Shown: positions 23,826 to 35,994 of the stretch, piece by piece
Numbering within the stretch: position 1 is the first letter of the stretch
Layout of the letters: every line of letters starts with the position of its first letter
From: Trichaptum fuscoviolaceum
Lineage: Eukaryota; Basidiomycota; Agaricomycetes; Hymenochaetales; Trichaptaceae
DNA: 64,000 nt
Reading direction: 5' to 3'
Assembly: GCA_910574455.1 (NCBI GenBank)
Contig: CAJSYZ010000004.1
Location: 4,908,599-4,972,598 of the forward strand
Program-made: the position numbers and the translations under genes
Notes under the pieces: model-generated
Database searches by the model: none
Seen by the model: only the letters and a program-made list of their open reading frames with translations
Told to the model about the DNA's origin: nothing

Positions 23826-26587
23826 TTAGACATTTCTCTGTGTCAAACATTCGCTGTGCTCATCCAGATATCGTGCTGCCAGTATTCTCGCCGCCCTGTA
23901 CACCCGTTTCGTCTCCATTTCGCATCGTAAGTGACTCCTCCACTTCGAAGAGGGCATGGGGCGATGTCCTTTCTCTACGATCTCCGTGCGCCGAGCTTGA
24001 AACCATTGTTCACATCGAGGCGTCCATACCCCTATGTTTAGGCCACTTTCTTCGAATTTGTTAAAGGTTGGCCACCACGAATGTTCAGCTAGAGGAACGA
24101 TACTCGGAACTGTGTACATTATTTCATCAGCGAGAATGATTCGACTGCATATTGCATGGGCTCACTTTCGAAGCTATATAATCCTACGAATGTCGCTAAT
24201 TCTTCCACAGATATGTCGTCATCAAAATATTCGCGCTTTTCGCCGTCGACTTCGATGGTGATCCGAACGCTCTTCCCATCAACTTTCCAATCTGGACCAT
24301 CAAGTACATCGTATTCATCTACGAGTCCTGTTGCGAGTCGAGAAATGATCCCGCCTCTTTTCACGACCGCGCGTGCAATTCGCTTATCTTCTAGTAGCTT
24401 CATTTTCACTGCCTCGTACGCGATGTAATCCGTCAGGTCCAGGACGTCTGAAAACGTCCTGGCCCCAAGACCGATGCGATTTCCGACGAAAGTCTCATAT
24501 TTAGGTAGGACTCGCCCTTGATCCTTTGTACTGACTTCTGGAACGGGCTTTAGCGTATAGAAGGCCGTCTTTGAGTCGATGAGCTCGCGCACCACTTCCA
24601 TCATCGACGTCGGTCTGGAACGTACACATTGCAATGCGGTACACGGATCTTTGACCGCCAATTCCCATCCTAAAGCAGTGTGGTCATATCGATGGCGTAT
24701 GATGTATAGTGTCATATTTGAGTGCACCGCGCGCTGCACAAGGACTGTCGACGATTGATTCCCTAAGAAGGAAGGATTGTCCGGATAGAGATCGCAAAGG
24801 GCGCTTGGTACCTCTGCAAGATCGATATTAGGGTGTCCGACGGCATCCAGGTACATTATATATTGAATGAAGCTCGCTTCTGCTCCGTCCGTCATCGTGT
24901 ACAAAGGTTGATCGAAACCGTCGCCAATGATTCTCAGGGCCTTATTCAGTTTTATTGGGGTCTTCGCATACGTCTCATACTTCGAACCAGTGCAATATGC
25001 ATACCCAAAACGAACTGATACGAGATCGAATGCATCCGTTACATATCCTACCACATCACGATTGCGCTGAACCGCAATGTCTTCCGGCACGAACGTCTTT
25101 GCGTGAAGGAGTGCGTCTGCGGGTTCGAGGTCTACTTTGTCCTCGCTCAACCATTGATCCATAGCAACATCCGGTTGCACTTCCCATTCTCGATCGTATT
25201 CAGGATAATCTTCCTCGTTATCGTCTGTCGTGGCCATGGGATCAAGATCTCGACAGAGCTCCCATTCGTTCGCTACACAGTTGTACCATCGCTGTTGATC
25301 CGCGAACATACTCCACACCTGCTCTACGTTCGCACGACTCACGCGCGTCCGGGTCGGGTTTTGATGTTCATCCCTGTCCCATTCGTACACGACGGCACCG
25401 CGCTGTCCAGGACATTTGTGCGCCTTCGCATCTTCCTGACGTTGTTTCCATTTCTTAACCTTGCTCTGTTCGGCAGTGGCCATGGCGTGTACAATGAATT
25501 CTTCTTTCTTCTTGATCCATTCGTGGATATCTATTTGCACATGAAGACTGGCGACTTCTGTCACTGACTTTGTTCCCTCAGTAGCTTCCGACACGTATTC
25601 GTGATATGTCACATTGCCAAATCGAACCCCTTTGCCAGACTCTGGGCTCTTCGGCATGACATTGAAAGGTAACGGTTTCGGTACCGCCTTCGGCGTCTTG
25701 GGAGCGGATATCCAATCGTTCGCCATCTGTGCCTCATATTCAGATGGACCGAAGGCAGCGATAAAGTCCGCAGTCCATGTTAAAGGGCGGATGTCATGTG
25801 AACCATGTCCCCATAGAATCCATACTGGAATATTAGACAGTATGAGGCCAACCAGTTTCGAACTGTACAGCCATTCTTTCGGATTGCGCAGAATAAGACC
25901 GGACCTTTTTATGCTGAAATCGCAGACCGATGACATAAGTAGTTCCTGTAGCCAAGCCTTGGAAACTTTTCCGACGGTCTTCAAATTCTTCACCCATCGT
26001 TCGTCTAGGTCTTGGTCAATGGGTGATCCAGGTGAAAAGACACTCCAGAACGTATTCGATCTGTGGAGAATGGCCGACCAAGCGGCATGAGCGATCAGAG
26101 GTTGAAATGCATCCCTTGCTTGTTGAATTGCCTTTCGAGCTTCGGGCGCAGTGCTGAACGACTCCATGTATCCGTAACGATGAGGTGGTGGCGGGAATCT
26201 GTACTCTAGAGGTACCACAGGTTCTGGGGAATCTTTAAGGAGGAAGAGGGCGACTCCCATCAAAGCTTGTTCGAGAGATCGCCAGCGGGCAGCGAGTTTC
26301 GGATCCAGAGAGAATCTATTGCCCGTTTGCACTACGGGGAACTGGTCTACTGTCTGTGCAAGGCGCCCTAGGATTGCCCCAGAGTACTGCGGCGTGGCAG
26401 GCGCAGCACAGAGGTAAGGAAAAACCCTCGATTCGTAAATCGGAAGATGCATTCGACGAAGGCTGGGCGTGAATACGGGATCGATCTGAGTTGGGTAAGG
26501 ACGATCGGTGTTGTACGCAATGACTAGATTCCCGTCGATTTTCATCACGCATCGCCTATCGATAACATATTTCTCTTTGGAGGCCAT
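23826..26587 (-). CDS. Unrecognised 894-residue element protein
   Basis: Exon 1 runs from the ATG at 26587 (MASKEKYVIDRRCVMKIDGN) to 24166. A 77-base intron with a strong GTGAGC donor and CCTCTAG acceptor (24165-24089) leads to the last exon ending at 23826. The splice joins ELATFVGLYSFE to EHSWWPTFNKFEESGLNIG in frame and removes an apparent early stop at 24119. Features seen: a conserved-looking N-terminal block (SGAILGRLAQTVDQFPVVQT), a charged middle (KVKKWKQRQEDAKAHKCPGQ), an acidic stretch near residue 480, and an aromatic C-terminal block ending in RYLDEHSECLTQRNV. No signal peptide, membrane span or known catalytic motif is evident. An upstream exon ending near 26667 might extend the N-terminus. 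This is the largest single exon in the window. Confidence 0.75.
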
Positions 26588-27125
26588 CGCGATTAAGATG
26601 TTCGGGTTCCTTAAGAGCAATGGTCGAAATGAGAAAGGACAATCAATACAAGAATGAAGTACTCACAATATCAAAGCCTTTGATATCTGCTATGGAGACA
26701 ATGACAGTCAGGTAATGATAGTAAATGGGAGAAGAGAGTACCCACACGTCATCTAAATAGGCATCGAACGACCCCTTTGTATTCTTTTCTTCCTTGATCT
26801 TTTTTTATAGCATTGAGCTCGCCTCGTGGCGTGAAATGAACAAAAAAAAACTTCCTTTTAAAATAGAGCACTGTACTATCCCATAAACGTTCTCATTCTT
26901 AATGCACACGGATTGGAAAAAAAGATACGTTCTGTATTGCATGCAAGACAGAGAAGAAGGTCATTTCACACTACCTAACTAAACTCATATAAGAAGCCTT
27001 CATGTCTGCAAAGCGATATGACACATATTAAGCATTAAAGTCCAATGAAAAGCATGTGGAAGATGTAGTCCGTCGAAAACAAAGGTATGGCACATGCAAC
27101 ACGGAGATGACATACAAAATAGAAA
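26588..27125. other. Element-internal intergenic
   Basis: About 540 bases between two minus-strand genes, with A/T homopolymers near 26800-26860. It may contain a short upstream exon of the 894-residue protein gene near 26667-26690, before a GTGAGT donor. Nothing else is recognised. Confidence 0.4.
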
Positions 27126-28920
27126 TCAAAGAGGAACACAATGTGAAGTTAATTCTGGAAGAAAAACCAAGCGACCGTTACGATTATTCGAGTAGTAGAA
27201 ATACCACTTCTGTCCTGCTTGACTATGTATGGGTGTCAAGCCCGAAGGTATGTCCTGCATTGGACCCGGTTTTTTACAAGAACGACATTTAAGATACACG
27301 ATTTTTTTCGGATCAACATCAACGTCGTTTCGACGCTGCCATGGTGCAATATATCCACAATTTGGACACATTGTCTCCTGCTGAACGCCGAATGGTCGAC
27401 TGCTGTCGGCACCCCATATGAATGTACGCAAGCCACTCATTTCGAATACATTCACATGAGCGTGACTCCCGACATCACTGCCCACGAGGTGTTTTTGAAG
27501 TGCCACCACGAACTCGTTGCGACTTATGATGTAGTCATAAAGAGTAGCCGTAACCAGATTGAGGGCTAGACTCGGATGGAATTTCTCCGCTACGAAGGAC
27601 ATTATGTACTTCAAAATGCCACTGGAGGTAATATTCAATTCAGTGACGAGTCTTTCATGGCATAAAATTCCATACCGCGAAGTAAAAACTTGTATGTCCT
27701 GTAATTGCTTCGCATCTTTCACATAAGACCCGCAGCAGCTCAAGATCATCGTTGAAGACCGTTCGAAAAGATAGTCCTCTAACTCATCCGCGAACAACCA
27801 ACTGAGAAACTGTGAAAAGTGTTACAGATATACAGACGACCGGAAACGATGATTAAACGTACGATTTCGAAGTCGATAGCGCCGTTACTCGTGTGGTTAA
27901 TGAGACCTTCTTCGTTAGTGTGTGAATTAACGAACACGAGAACTCGCTTGAACTGTCGAAAACGGGGTTCCGAAGGAATGCCTTTTATTATGGCGTCCCG
28001 TTTGACATTGAGGTCATCGTCGTCACTGTCGAATGGGATGTGCATGTAGCACAACTGTGGGACAGAAATGAATGTGATATTCGATGCAAACGTTTGGGTA
28101 CCTCACTTTGTCAGGCTTGTGAACATACGACGACTTCAGCACTTCATGGAAGACGGTGCCAGCTGCAACACCCTTCAAAGAAGCCAGAGTGAATTCCAGA
28201 ATGAGGAGAGGCGACGTGTTCACACCCTTGCTGTGATCACGAACGGAGGGATTTTTGAGAATAGTCCACTGTGGTCGAAAAGCCGTCAATATGACGATGT
28301 ACATTATGAGGAGAACATTAATGGGACACACAGGGTATTTTGCGCTGAAGCGATGCCCTTTAGACTTTTCGTCAATCATTGCGTTCCAGCACGACGGACA
28401 TACGAATTCACGACGGTGTAAGCCATCGAACGAGATGCAATCAGAACACATGGCGAGCGGACACTTGAACCGGGTGCAAGTAACAAGCTGACCACCATCG
28501 TGGCAGAAGCAGCAATGCTGGACGAAGTTATGTTAATATGAGAACAGGATCTTAGTCAGATCACGAAAGTAATCGCACATCGTCCTTAGGTACCTGTGAA
28601 GCAAGAATCAGATGAAGCATAAACAGCGAAGGTAAGAAGTCAAGTTACATCTGCGTCCTCAAAGTCACCGGAATCAAAATGCTTTGAGGATTGTACTGGT
28701 ACAGGAGCCTCTGTTCGAATAGCCTGACCCTTATACGTCACGATTTGACTTACTGTAAGACAAAGAACATTAATGAATGAGGGATAGATATGTCATGAAC
28801 GTGTTAAACGTACGAGGTCCGTTCGGAGTAGATACCCCCAATCGAACTGACGATACCAACAATGTCGAGTACTGATCGCAAGATATGTATACGACCACGT
28901 ACGAGTCTTGCGCGGAGCAT
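27126..28920 (-). CDS. PHD-type zinc-finger protein of the element
   Basis: Exons followed from the 5' end: MLRARLVRGRIHILRSVLDI (ATG 28920, start tentative), SQIVTYKGQAIRTEAPVPVQ, VPKDD, then HCCFCHDGGQLVTCTRFKCP with MCSDCISFDGLHRREF and CPSCW (about 28350-28535), a Cys4-His-Cys3-like spacing typical of PHD fingers. Downstream exons encode LEFTLASLKGVAAGTVFHEV, an acidic DSDDDDLNV segment, a helical region, and a second zinc ribbon-like pair (CPNCGYIAPW ... CRSCKKPG) near the C-terminus. The stop is at 27126. PHD fingers usually read histone tails, and some related zinc modules act in ubiquitin ligation. In a mobile element, chromatin targeting is a reasonable inference. The rest of the protein is unrecognised. 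Confidence 0.65.
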
Positions 28921-29478
28921 TTCCTCCAGTGCTTCTTCTTGGCGGCATTGTGGATTCGAAGGGTGTATTAGAACACGAGAGGGAGAAGATAAAATGTAAG
29001 AGGATAAGCAGACTCCGGGCGCCACCGCGCGAGGATTACGCCGAAAATGGAAAAAAAGAAGGGGGTTTTCAAAGGACTGGCGACGAGAAAGCGAGATGGT
29101 TTGGAGAGGAATTAAAGAGTGTTGAACGACAGCGATGCAGAAACAAAAGAGAGGAGTGAGTTGTGAATAAGGAGAAGCTGGCGAGGGCGTAACGGAGGCA
29201 AATAGTGCTGCGTGTAAAAACGAACAGACAGTTACATAATCAACGTGGGATGGTACGTTCACTCACTTTTTGATTTTTGATCCCCCCGTCACAACGTTCG
29301 CCTCAGCTGACACTGCGCAAATGTGCAATGCAGCAGAGAACGGAGTATCGTGTGGGGAAAGTTCTTCCATGTCGCCTTGAAGGTCGATATCGCACTCACC
29401 TCGTGTCCTCTAATGAACACGAGGCAAAGACTATCTGGTCTTTGCTGCGTGCAGCGTTATCCATGTCCTTGCCCTTTG

Positions 29479-30281
29479 GGCTAAGGCCACCCGACGCAGT
29501 CTCAGGACAGCGTCTTTCCCTTCATCCGGCTAAGGCCACTCGACGCAGTCTCAGGACAGCGTCTTTCCCTGCATCCGGCTAAGGCCACTCGACGCAGTCT
29601 CAGGACAGCGTTTTCTCCCTTTTCATCCGGCTAAGGCCACTCGACGCAGTCTCAGGACAGCGTCTTTCCCTGCATCCGGCTAAGGCCACTCGACGCAGTC
29701 TCAGGACAGCGTTTTCTCCCTTTTCATACGGCTAAGGCCACTCGACGCAGTCTCAGGACAGCGTTTTCTCCCTCTTCATCCGGCTAAGGCCACCCGACGC
29801 AGTCTCAGGACAGCGTCTTTCCCTGCATCCGGCTAAGGCCACTCGACGCAGTCTCAGGACAGCGTTTTCTCCCTTTTCATCCGGCTAAGGCCACTCGACG
29901 CAGTCTCAGGACAGCGTCTTTCCCTGCATCCGGCTAAGGCCACTCGACGCAGTCTCAGGACAGCGTTTTCTCCCTTTTCATACGGCTAAGGCCACTCGAC
30001 GCAGTCTCAGGACAGCGTTTTCTCCCTCTTCATCCGGCTAAGGCCACCCGACGCAGTCTCAGGACAGCGTCTTTCCCTGCATCCGGCTAAGGCCACTCGA
30101 CGCAGTCTCAGGACAGCGTTTTCTCCCTCTTCATCCGGCTAAGGCCACCCGATGCAGTCTTAGGACAGCGTTTTCCCTCTATGTTTCGGCTGAGGCCAGC
30201 GCGAGGCAATATGAGGACGTCTCTCCCTTCATCCGGCGGAGGCCACCACGAACGCAGTCTACGGACAGCGTCATTCCGACC
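29479..30281. repeat. Tandem repeat of 49/52-bp units with 254-bp higher-order period
   Basis: Sixteen units start with GGCTAAGGCCAC at 29479, 29528, 29577, 29629, 29678, 29730, 29782, 29831, 29883, 29932, 29984, 30036, 30085 and 30137, plus two degenerate ones at 30188 and 30235. Units are 49 or 52 bases, depending on whether the end reads GTCTTTCCCTGCATCC or GTTTTCTCCCTTTTCATCC. From unit 3 the length pattern 52-49-52-52-49 occurs twice, together with matching T/C variants, giving a 254-bp higher-order repeat. No long frame is maintained. It lies upstream of the PHD-finger gene. Confidence 0.95.
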
Positions 30282-31278
30282 TTTACGAACAGTCTTGCGT
30301 TTCCGTAGCGTACAACACGGTACGTTCGAACATGGGCATCCTTCACATGTTATATATACCAATTCTGACGAGAAGTAGGTTCCAGGTACATGGATACTAT
30401 TATTGCAGTATGACCTGAAAGGAATCATATGGACAAGGAAAGGTTGTGACCCGCGGTGAGCGGGGAAGAAGTGTATGCATTTGAAGTGAGTCGTGATGCA
30501 TACCGGTGTAGTTCCGGAGATGAAACTGTGTGAGCGCTAGGACTGCGGCGGCACTGCCCTTGGACAGAAGGAAAACTTGAGAATCGATGAGTCCAACGAT
30601 ACTTTTCTATCCGTGAAACTATACTCAACATAAGCAATGTTAGTGCAGAAGTATGCTACATGTGGATGGTAACGTAGATGTATGAAACCAGTTACACAGC
30701 AGACATTGTAGCGGAAACGCCACGCATCGAACATGGGGCCATGCTTCATCACTGCGAACTCAAAGAAGGGTAAGTAATACACTGCACGGTATTGAATACG
30801 TATAACTAATGAATGTGCAAATGATAGGTTGCGAACGCCCGGTGGAAGACGCGACTTCCAAATGCACAGGAACCGAGAGGGTAAGGTTTCCAACACGCGT
30901 ATAGCACACGCATCTAATGTCGGTGATATGCAGTACGTGAAAGGAAAACAAGCATACACGGTCTATTTTTGTATGGCCAGCAGATGGACGGGTTGTAAGA
31001 TATGTAGGATACATATGTAGCTGCCCTCTACCCTGTAATAGAGCATACAGTTGAATTTAATGGACATGGTTGAACATTGAGAGTGGTGTACCGTAATGAA
31101 ACTCGCTCGCGCGAAGATGTGGCTCCAAGCAGCGTACGAGTGTACTTGCGAGTTGACTTGATCGCTCACGAGAAAATTTACAATAGAGGTTGTGAGATGT
31201 CGACAAAACGGAATAAGATTGTTCAGTGAGTTTCTTCTATCAACACAGTGGTGATAACAGGCTGATGAAAAATATCTA
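30282..31278. other. Element-internal intergenic, no gene recognised
   Basis: About 1 kb between the tandem repeat and the 3' end of the HECT-like gene. The open frames are short and have no visible family support. Confidence 0.45.
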
Positions 31279-34200
31279 TTACAACATGTTGAACTGGCCC
31301 ATGAGGCCGAACACGTAATTGTGAAAGACAGCATCAAACCATGCCTGATTGTTAGCCCTGATAAATTTTCGAAGATGCCAGGAGAAGTGAACATCCATTT
31401 CCCCTGAACATGAGTGAAGTTTGATAGTCTACCCGAAAGGTTAATAATCGCACGAATCTAGTGCTTTACATAATGACATACCAGCATTTGCTCTGTATTG
31501 AGTGGTACAGCAGCAGCTTGTTCTGCCATATACTCCTCATACGTCGGAAACATGAAATTGATCTATAAAGGTACATAAGCAATTAGTTGTGATACGAAAA
31601 TGGAAGTCACTGACGTTAACGTGCAAGTCATCTTTTGGCACAGTTCGCAAGCCAGTCATAAGCCGGAAGAAAGCACGAGCCCTCACGGACTTTGAAGCCC
31701 TCTGTGCCTCCCAAATTACGGGTGTTATGCGATCTCTGACGGTAGACACGCCATAATCATCTGGATGACCTTGACCCGTGAGGTAAGTCTTGAGCATATC
31801 CCTAAACAAACTCGGGATCATCGAACGGTCTTCAACATATGTCCAGTATTTTTTGCAATCAGCATCACAGCCAAGGTCAACCAACACCATGGTCTGTTCA
31901 TTGAACTGCACAGGCATGTCCACACCTAATATTTTGGTGTATCGCATCAGTCTAATCACTCTCTTCGGCAATTCGGGGTCATCTGCGTATAGAATCTTAA
32001 ACAGTCCTAGTGAGCTTTTCTTCTTAGGTAGAAACTGAGGGGAGTTGAAGTAAGTAATAATGGTCATCGAATCGATAAGAGAGTACTAACGTCTGCAAGG
32101 GTTTTTCGTAGGTTTAAAGGAATGAATAGGCCGTCGAAGAACGCGAGGATCTCTGCCTTGTCGTACGGCTCTATGTGTTGCATTCCGACAAAGGCTAGGA
32201 ATTTCTGTTTCATTTCCACCACCTGGCTTGGAGGTAAATGGACATCTTCGGGCGGCTACGGAATGGTGTCAGCGATACCATGAAGTCACGATGGATAACT
32301 TACTGTAAGATTGGCAAGTCCAAAATATACGTTTAGTTCGTCGGTCAAGCCTTGTTGTGTAAAGTTTGTTCGGCCTTCGAGTGCGGATAATTGCTTGAAT
32401 GCCTCGGCATGGGCAACTCGGAAGAAAGGGAGATCAACACATAGGCCTTTCATTCCATCCAATAGAAACCATAGAAAAATGGGAGAAATTGGAAGAGGAG
32501 CGATCCCGAACCTGATGAGGATGCACAACGTGAGGAAACCAGCGGCCTTGAACTGCGCGCGGCGTTCAGTTGGGATTGATTCAAAGCCCTTAAGCTTCGG
32601 AACCTTGTAATCGTTATGGTCAATGAAGAGGTCGGGTAGTGAGATAGCGTATTCGAAAGCGGTGTTAATGATCTCGACTATTGCACCTTTTCCAACACCC
32701 TCAGCTCTAAAGAGCGGAAGGGCATATGTTAATAGTAAGTCACGAATTATGGACTTACACAACTCACATCATGCCTGAATTACAGTATGTACCACCATTG
32801 AGAAGGACAATGGGTTTCTCCCAGGATACGAAATACCCAGGTGGATAATTCTTCTTGACGTAAGCCTTAAATTCGATCTCGCTCTTGCCGCCAAACCAAT
32901 GACACAAAAAATCAAATAATAGTCTCCCTGCTTCCTCAGCAATAGATCCACTGTCCTCGCGTGTTGGGGCAACAGGTGCATTTACCGAAATCTTATAACC
33001 CGTGAGAGCGGCTTCCTGAACGGCCTTGCGAAGTGCATCGAATTCTTCCGTAGTGATTGGAGCAATGGTTTCATCATGATTGAAAGATCACCCGTTCTGG
33101 TATAGTCCGTTTCGTGCCAGTGCTGGGGTCAGACTAAATGCAAATTATCAAAAAGTAAGATTGAAAGCAAAGAGATACACATACATTGTCATAAGCAATT
33201 GAGTTTCTATAAATAGGTCGAGGTTTAGGACGTGACTGCGAGACGGGAGGCAAACTCGGTGCAGCGATAGATTGAGCGGGTTCTGGTTGGGAATCAGCAA
33301 TATCCACACGCGCAACGGTAGCGGATGTGCTGCCGGAGGACGATGCGACACGGTCAGTGTCAGGGACAGTGCGTGCAGTCGATGTCGATGTCGTCTCTGT
33401 CGTACGAAGAAGACGCGAAAGGGCCGCGATAGGTCGTCGGACCGTGCGTTGAGCGGATTGGTTTCCGCCATCCGATGCGTCACGGGCTACGTCGGAAAGC
33501 GGGAGGTGCTGACTGGACAAAGAGCCAACTTCGTCAAGGCTTGTGCCAACGGAGGTGGTGGTATGAAGCAGGCGCGAGCGAGACACAATTGGACGCCGAG
33601 TCTCTGTATTAGAAGAATCGCTCGGCCCATCCAATACAGGAAGTGGTGTCTGTAAGACCGGTACACGTCGTGGGGGTGGAAGTCCGCTAGTGCGCATCAA
33701 CTCGTAGAACCCAGGCCGAGGGGACGGTGCATTGACATTGCTGTCGTCGGACGAACGAGGAGTGACCGTATCGGAACGTGCAATGTCTGAAGGTGCTGTC
33801 GATGCAGAGGCAATTGCAGTGCTGGCGGTATTCGCGGGAGAGATCGCGTTCCCCAACGTGCCAGGTGCATTGACGGATGACGTTGTGGAGGTGAGTATGT
33901 TGACAGGAAACTCTTCATTGTCACTGACGGAGAGGAAAAGCGCAGATTCGTCGGCATCTGCGGTGTGGTTGCGGATGGACGATGACGAAGCATTGACCTA
34001 CTCCGTATGAGAATATATTTAAACTATGGCAGATTCTGTTGAAGGTACGTACATTCACTGTTGTCCGTATCCTGGTCCGGGGTGGAGAGCCTGAACCTCC
34101 GTAACGACTCGGAGACCGTGGTCTGATACCAGTACCAGATGGGACATTGGCGACCTGAACATAAAAGTCATGTTTATTGAATACTGACTGTCAGCATTAA

Positions 34201-35832
34201 CTTAGATTGGACATACCACCCCTCGGCGCCCCTGAGTGCTTCTAAAAGCATCCTTCCTCGCGGTGCCAGAGTCCTTCGATGTGGGTACGGTGAGTTCAAA
34301 TCCATATCGAAAGAGGTAGAACACTCACCAGCGTCGCCTTGAGTGGCTGCTCCTCCTCCTCCTCATCGTCAGAGTCTTCGTCATCACTGGACGCCTCTGA
34401 CCATGGCTTCAGGCAGTCTGACAAGCATTCCTCCTTGACCTTGACGCGCTGCCAAACAGGGCGGACTGTCTTTGACTTCGCGAGAGCAACGAAATGGCGG
34501 ACCAGGCACCTATGGACATGACCGGCGTCCAGATTGCAAATGCCCTTGTTGAAAGAATAGAAAGGAAGGATGGGCCCTCGAATATGGTGGTGGCGGGGCC
34601 CTGGTGTTCAGACATCAGTGAGTGAAAACTTCTTAATCCCAGAAGTCATATATGCTTACCTATGAACACAGCTCGAACATACTCTATTCCAGCCTCATAC
34701 CCTTCCAACTCTTTGACGAATAGACCCATGGAACGTTTCATTGACCACAGCCATTCGAAGTTGAAATCGGCTGCAGAAATGTACTCTGTAGCTAAATTTC
34801 GGACGCGATCACCGGTATGTTTGTTCGCCTTCAAGACGTCGAAGAGCATGTCCGCTGGTTCAGTGCCCTTGTGCACATCTGTTCCTCCCATATCCAACTC
34901 CTTTTCCTCTGCCAGGCGAATGACCTCGTTATACATTACCTTGGATAATGTAGAACGCCCGAGGGCACTTTCTGAAACCTTGAAAACGAATCCGATGTCG
35001 TACAGCGCATTCTGGATGGGATTAAACTGCTCCGTCTCAAAGGCCATTTCGCCTGGAATCAGTCTCTGCTCGCGGGGAATCTTAGACGAGAGCTGCGTAT
35101 ACCCAGCCCACATAGAATGAATGAGCAATCAAGAAAAGGGAAACATACGTAACTCACAGTGAAAGGCCAAATAAAAACGTATATTGTTCGTCCCAGAGGC
35201 ATGGCCTTACCCTTTCCCTTTCCCTTCCGTGCGTGACTCGCGATGACCTGCGATGTCTGCTGACGGGTCAAGCTCCCTTTGCGTCCGGGGGAAGAGTGGG
35301 CTGAGTTTGAAACGATGTGGCTGTTTGTACGCATCTGCTGTTCATTACGAGGCCGCTCATAACTGGCCTTCCGCCTACTGTTCGTAGTCCCGCCGTCTTC
35401 AGCGCGTGGCCCGTACATAGTTGGGAATGCAGAGATCGGCGGAGGAATTCCGGCGTCATCGGCATCACTATCGTCTGAGACACGTATAGAGGATGCGGCA
35501 GCCGCACTAAGTGAAGACCGTGAAGCAGCATGACCTTGTGCCGCTGCCTGCACACGCGAGGAGGTTGCAGTAGTAGCATTTGTTGACCGTCCTGAAGTAG
35601 AACCCTCAAGTCTAAGACGATGGTCTACATAATCATGGAGACAACCGGTGCACAACGTGTATGAACTCAATAGTGGAGTCTGCATAGCTAAGTCATCTTT
35701 GAGCCCTCATCTTAAGTACTGAGACCTACTTACAGTGTGTATATTGCGGTCTATTACCTGGTAGAACCTCTTGCAGCCATCGGGTGCGTCGCCACATTTG
35801 CCACATTCTAATCGTTCAATACGGTCACCCAT
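31279..35832 (-). CDS. Large zinc-finger / HECT-like protein of the element
   Basis: Starts at the ATG at 35832: MGDRIERLECGKCGDAPDGC, spliced in frame to TPLLSSYTLCTGCLHDYV, giving a C-x2-C ... C-x2-C finger. Then come a Ser/Thr-rich linker, a helical exon (LSSKIPREQRLIPGEMAFET), an exon with ICNLDAGHVHRCLVRHF and acidic DEDSDDEEEEQ, and a long Ser/Thr/Arg-rich exon (33134-33890). The C-terminal part (PPGYFVSWEKPIVLLNGGTY; FKAAGFLTLCILIRFGIAPL; PISPIFLWFLLDG; ARAFFRLMTGLRTVPKDDL) resembles the N- and C-lobes of HECT ubiquitin ligases. The usual C-lobe catalytic Cys motif (LPxxxTCF-like) is not seen, and the last exons end in FGLMGQFNML at 31279. The junction near 33060-33120 is unresolved, so two adjacent genes remain possible. 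Transcription starts just inside the right terminal array. Confidence 0.55.
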
Positions 35833-35903
35833 GATGTGTGGATGTAGTGCTAGTGCTAGTCGTACTTGTAATAGAGTAGTAGTGGTGGTGGTAGCTCGCA
35901 GAA

Positions 35904-35915
35904 GGGGGGGGGGGG
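35904..35915. repeat. G12 homopolymer near the HECT-like gene start
   Basis: Twelve consecutive G on the plus strand, followed by CGGG. It lies about 70 bases upstream of the start codon at 35832, in the presumed 5' untranslated region. Next to it is a GGT/GTA-rich stretch (35870-35895). G-quadruplex formation is possible, and the run length may be unreliable in sequencing. Confidence 0.9.
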
Positions 35916-35994
35916 CGGGTTCGGGTAGTCGGAGGCACACAGGTGGTTTATAACTTCTGCCGGGTAGAAAATTTTCTAAGGCACGTACTGTGTT

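Noticed and set aside
24080..24130. TAATG stop-start overlap between the 833-codon frame and a downstream 97-codon frame, as in termination-reinitiation
   Set aside because: A strong GTGAGC donor at 24165 and a CCTCTAG acceptor ending at 24089 remove the stop and join the two frames in phase, so it is an ordinary 77-base intron.
29479..30281. CRISPR-like array
   Set aside because: The repeats are directly contiguous 49/52-bp units without unique spacers, in a eukaryotic genome. It is a tandem satellite.
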